Positions 59,560-64,000 of a DNA stretch of 64,000 bases are shown here, in pieces. The DNA lies in NCBI RefSeq assembly GCF_000764305.2, contig NW_025932549.1:5990-69989 (forward strand). Reading direction: 5' to 3'. How positions within the stretch are numbered: the stretch's first letter is position 1; each line of letters opens with the position of its first letter. The DNA is from Hyalella azteca. Taxonomy: Eukaryota; Arthropoda; Malacostraca; Amphipoda; Hyalellidae. The position numbers and the translations under genes were made by a program. Below the pieces are notes generated by a model. That model was not told the DNA's origin. It worked only from the letters and a program-made list of their open reading frames with translations, and made no database searches.

Positions 59560-62500
59560 GAGCTGTTTATTCGAAAAAGTAATTCAACGTAAAGCAGGAA
59601 TCCATTTATTTAACTCGGTAAAAGCTGTCAGTTTTGCTTTCACCGGGAAATGTGAAGTGTCTTTAGTTTAGTACATTTGTATGACGCATTGCTTCTCTTG
59701 ACTTGTGCTTGCTGTTGAGTGACTGAGCTATTTTAGGTGATTGAATCAGTTCAAAACTCTAGCCTCATTTAACGCTTTCTTTGTGACTCCCAAGCAAGGC
59801 TTGAAGAGCGATTGACCTGCTAATTTATCTCTACCGCGACATACAGTAGACGTTAGTGATTTAAATATGATTTAAATTTTCATTGTTTTCCTTGGTCCTG
59901 ATATAATCTCATTATTCTTGAATGTTTAGGAATTTATTAAATAACGAGGAAAATTGTAAAATTTTGATGCGGTACTGGTTGCTAGCTTTTGAGATCCAAG
60001 TGAAGTACAATTTCTCAGCTTAGTTCTGACTTTTTAACAGTCTTAATTTGTCATTGAAATGCATTTTTTAAGCAAGGGGACTCTCATTAAACAAAATATA
60101 TAAAATACAGTATTGTGTTTTATATCTCGGTGTTGCTAGAAAAAATGGAAACAGTTGAAAAAAGTGTGTTTTTCTTTCTTCCCGCATATATTTTCGTTAT
60201 CTATTATTTATCAGCGTAGTTCGATTACATTTCGGTAATGCCCAAGCCATGGTGATAATAGCTAGCATACATTGACGCCACATGATGTTGGTTCACTTGT
60301 CTCAAGCGTTTCAACTGGAATGCTTCCTTCATAATTTCCGTAACTATGCTGGTACGATGTGTTCATTGACCTTCATTCTATGTACTATGTATTATGTACT
60401 TCATTCTATTATTATGTCATTATGTACGTTCTATGTACCCTATCGCGATCATGTTCAGTTGAGAACTGTGTAATTTCTTTTGCAGGGCTGACGCTATACT
60501 TGCTCGAACCAATTTACTGTGTCTAAAACACAATAACTTCCTGTTCATGTTCATGGCAATCTTTCTGGATTTCTCTTTCAGAAATGCTTTGCAAATAGTT
60601 CCATTTTGTGGATGTTGACTTAAAATATTCTAATTTATTGGATCCTTAATCTAATGATGCCTATTTCTTAATTTGACCCAAAACTAATTTATTTTTCCTA
60701 CTTATCACGGGTATTTTTATTACAAGAGTTTAGTGGATGAATGTGTTCATCCGTCTTGCCCTCTGTTACCCGCATAGATTACGGCTATGGCGGCTCATGT
60801 CATGATCTATTCTATATGTTTGAGCTGCCGTCGGTCACGCAATCAATTAAATTACTATATTCAGTTCTCTATTTCTCGCTATTGATGTCGCGTCGCCTTT
60901 TCAAAGAATCCTTTCAAGTTCCCATTTTTCAACAGTTCCCATTTAACTCTTAATTCCGAAAAAAATTGTTTTGCACCTTCGCTTATTATGTTGGTCCGTT
61001 GAGAAATTTCTTGCTGAAATTAGCTTACTTCTTAACCTTTTACTGCCGTCACCAAATTAGCCTAATTCTTCTATTTCTGCATATAGAAGATAATGAGAGA
61101 TTTCATGAAACCATTTTGTTCTATATTACCGTACACATTTCCTTGCCTATTATAATTTTTCAAATTAAATTTTTGTTAAGTTCTGTCAAAAAGTGAGTTT
61201 GTGAGCCTGGCCGATTTCGATGGCTCAAGTATTTGATTCTTAAAAAAAAAGTAAGTAAAAATTTCATTAGGTTCTCGTACAGTTTTAGTATTTAAATTTT
61301 AATGTCAGTAAACTGAATACCCGCGAACAAAATGAAGCCATATATTCTGTATCAATATAAAAATAAGTACTTTTTATTTACATTTTAGAAAGCATCGTAT
61401 TGTGATTAAGTAAACAAAAATAACCAGTCGAATTTTCCTACGGCGCGACAGCCAGACAAGAAAAATTAAGTTTGCCAGCCGCTATCTGAAGCCCAATCGC
61501 TTTTTACCACCTCGAAGCAGTGGTCGAGTGGTCGGGTACTTTCTAGTACAGCAACAAACGCAATGAAACTTTCTTTCTTACAGTGCCAAGTTTTTATCCT
61601 GCTCAAACAGCCTTGAGCAAATCCATGACTTCTTCTAGCGCCCATGCCGCTCATACCGTTTATGCAACGCTGGACTGCCTTGGATATGAAGATTCTCTGC
61701 TTATTATATCCCAGTTTATCATTCATTGCCAACAGCAATATGGAGTTAGCATCAAAAAGAAAAAAATAACTTCTTTTCCTTTAAGAACGATTACTTCCGT
61801 ATTGCACTTATTCAATCAATTATATAAATTATTCAATCAATTATATATAAGTATGATGAAAAGAAGCATTTTTTTGAGACCAAGTATTCTCATGATTGCC
61901 TCTGCATTTTGTGTACCCTTACTTGTCGTGCTTGAAGCTCTGGGATAAAAGTCACATTTTTGCCTACAATTGATAATTATTATTATTCAGTCAATATATA
62001 AATTAGTTTATGCTTCAATTTTTTATGAATGAAGGGAGGAGTTTTGTGCTGTTAAGATCTAATACCACGTTTAAGGGAACATCTTTACAGCTCTAAACCT
62101 CATACTATGCACTATGCGTCTGATGTTTGTGAATGCAACGTTTTATGCTAACATTATCGCTTGACGTCTCATGCTGATGAGTACATCAGTGGGTGTTCAC
62201 TTCTAGACATCAGTTAATCACTCAGATTAACTGATCAGAAACCTAGACATCAGTTAATTGTTACAAGGTGCAGGCGCCAGTACATATAGTTGTTTCCGTA
62301 TGAACATTCAATTGTTAACTGTAGTGGACAGCTCCTGTTAAAGTCAGCGAGCAGCGCCTGCCAACCTTGTATGGGGTATTTGTCAATAGCTATACTGGAT
62401 GCAGCTACGCAGCTCTGTCAATAGATGTAATGCAGCACCTGAGTAAAGAGCAACAGCCAGGAGGATCACAACAGCCGCGGCGTGCACCGAGTAATTGGGT

Positions 62501-62600
62501 GTATGTGTATAGGGTGAAGAAAATAGAGTGAGATATGACGGCGATGAAATACCCATGCTTAAGAATTTAACTGGATGAGAAGCAGTAAATGCGAGACTGA
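59560..62600. other. Intergenic, nothing supported
   Basis: AT-rich; short duplications only (for example attcaatcaattatataa near 61809-61848, and acatcagttaat at about 62209 and 62248). Confidence 0.4.
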
Positions 62601-62885
62601 AAATGAAGAATTTAGTGAATATAGAAACGTCAGAAAAAAAATTAAAGGAAACAGGTAAGAGGGATTCAGTGAGAGAGCTAGTGAATGGAATGAGAGTGCG
62701 ATAGAGAGATTGGTATCAGCGGAAACTCAGTTGAGGGTCACAGCAGTGAAATAAAAATAAAAGGAGGCAGAAAAGAGAGCGAAGAAGAGTTGGCAAAAGG
62801 TAGAGAGGGAGCAGATAAGGGGGAGGGACAGGGCAGTGCGAGGAGACAGATAAGAGAGGGAGCAGGTAAGGAAGAGGGGGTGGCT
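62601..62885. repeat. Purine-rich tract
   Basis: About 280 bp strongly biased to A and G on the + strand (gagagggagcagataaggg and similar), with loose gagnnagagagggagcag repeats. Confidence 0.7.
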
Positions 62886-63016
62886 GAGTTAGGCGCCAGC
62901 GTGTCCGGAGAGCCACATTACCGTGCACACAGCAGACGCTCCTCCGTGAACCTGCTTCTCGTCTACCCTGCCTCTGCCACCCTCTGCTGGTGGTCGTCTA
63001 TATCAGGAGCCATACT

Positions 63017-63145
63017 TTTAAAGTTCGCTAAGTGAACGTACTTTTAAAGTTCGCTAAGTGAACGTAAGTACTTACGCTCTATTTTCTTGTCTATGATTAA
63101 GTGAACGTAAGTACTTACGCTCTATTTTTTGGTCTATGATTGGTG
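63017..63145. repeat. Paired short tandem duplications with a GTAAGTACTTAC palindrome
   Basis: acttttaaagttcgctaagt occurs twice, overlapping a second pair, taagtgaacgtaagtactta then cgctctatttt. The 12-bp palindrome gtaagtacttac occurs twice. Confidence 0.85.
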
Positions 63146-64000
63146 AATTTTGCTTGAAAGGCCGTCGATGATTGGCTGATGAACTTACGATCTCTTAACT
63201 TCTTTGAAAGTATTGGCCCAGGTGTAGGTAACAATACATGCAATCACTAGGTGAATAAGCTGCGGTCTTGTGGAGATAATCACCCAACTTTATGAGGTCT
63301 TTGTTCTTTTTCAAACTAATGACGATGCATATATACTAAATAAATTTGTAATGCAAAATATAGTAGCTATATACAGTATATTACGAGTTGCTGTGTCTAA
63401 AATTGTTGATCTTTATCGCTATTTCTCGATGGTCTAACTACGCTCGTTTGTAGTGGTATATTCGTGACAGATTTTGAGTTCGAATCCTGAACACCAATAT
63501 TTATGTGCTTAGTCTGAGTAATTTCATGACAAAGAAAGAAATACTAATTCTATAAATTAGGTTTTGATCACTTAACTGCAAAAATTTCTTTGATGATTGT
63601 CCTGCCTCTTTTGAATGAAATCCGCGATTTTGTTCTACATGCTCTCTGGGGAAGAACTTGTATAGTATATTATAAATACAAACCTGGACGATTTTGTGAC
63701 CCTTAATTTGAATGCTAAGAAGTTAAAGTGTTCTATTTGGTCCCTTCTTGTTCCTTGTTAGTTTTCAACTTCGCGACCACTTCGTCGCCTAATCATCCGA
63801 TGCACTGACAAGGTCGTCTTGGTTTAATATCAGAATTAATGTGTATGTGGCTGTATATTTTTAAACTGTTGCGAGCGACATGAAGATCTGCGCAAATTGA
63901 ATTTCTGATTGCTTGAATTAAACTGAATTTGTTTCAAAAGCATTTGTTATTTTTTATACATCATCTCATTGGGTGCTATTTTTTCAGTACTCATCATTTT
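63146..64000. other. Right end of the window, nothing supported
   Basis: AT-rich sequence without a recognisable exon or element. Confidence 0.4.

Overview
This is eukaryotic nuclear DNA, almost certainly from an arthropod. Coding sequence is split into many short exons by AT-rich introns with GT-AG ends. The transposon remnants are animal types: Tc1/mariner, piggyBac, a Jockey/CR1-like LINE and a tRNA-derived SINE. A SHARK-type tyrosine kinase fits an invertebrate, since vertebrates lack SHARK. A crustacean is my guess, but the species cannot be read from the sequence. It is a draft short-read assembly: there are single-N gaps at 5021, 7056, 18742, 19433, 27524 and 32947, and two Nextera mate-pair junction adapters remain in the sequence (18667-18704, 32960-32996).

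Two protein-coding genes, both on the + strand, are well supported. The first (9246-22256, 19 exons found) is Shark, a non-receptor tyrosine kinase with the order SH2 - ankyrin repeats - SH2 - kinase. It is interrupted by an assembly gap inside the kinase N-lobe. The second (33221-46864) is TANGO6 (TMCO7/Rtp1 family, a HEAT/ARM-repeat protein). Its twelve exon types join in phase to exactly 1252 codons including the stop. Two of its exons lie in a 1320-bp, nearly identical tandem duplication (40273-42796), and splicing both copies in series would hit a stop.

Layout: 1-9.2 kb holds degenerate repeats, a duplicated coiled-coil ORF, a duplicated exon-like block, a mariner remnant and a SINE. 9.2-22.3 kb is Shark. 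22.3-33.2 kb is intergenic: an amplified Shark terminal exon, an internally deleted mariner, a second SINE copy, LINE and Tc1 pieces, a MITE-like element, a possible orphan membrane-protein exon and a piggyBac remnant. 33.2-46.9 kb is TANGO6. 46.9-64 kb has no gene I can support, but contains several minisatellites, palindromes and GC-richer promoter-like stretches.

The most unusual theme is that short tandem arrays repeatedly coincide with splice junctions. The clearest case is a 15-bp, in-frame array of eight potential 5' splice sites at the end of TANGO6 exon 6. Others are at Shark exons 4, 8, 11, 14 and 19. The two genes are not known to act together. Shark is known as a signalling kinase downstream of ITAM-bearing receptors such as Draper; TANGO6 is linked to secretion/Golgi organisation and, in its yeast relative, to RNA polymerase II assembly and import.
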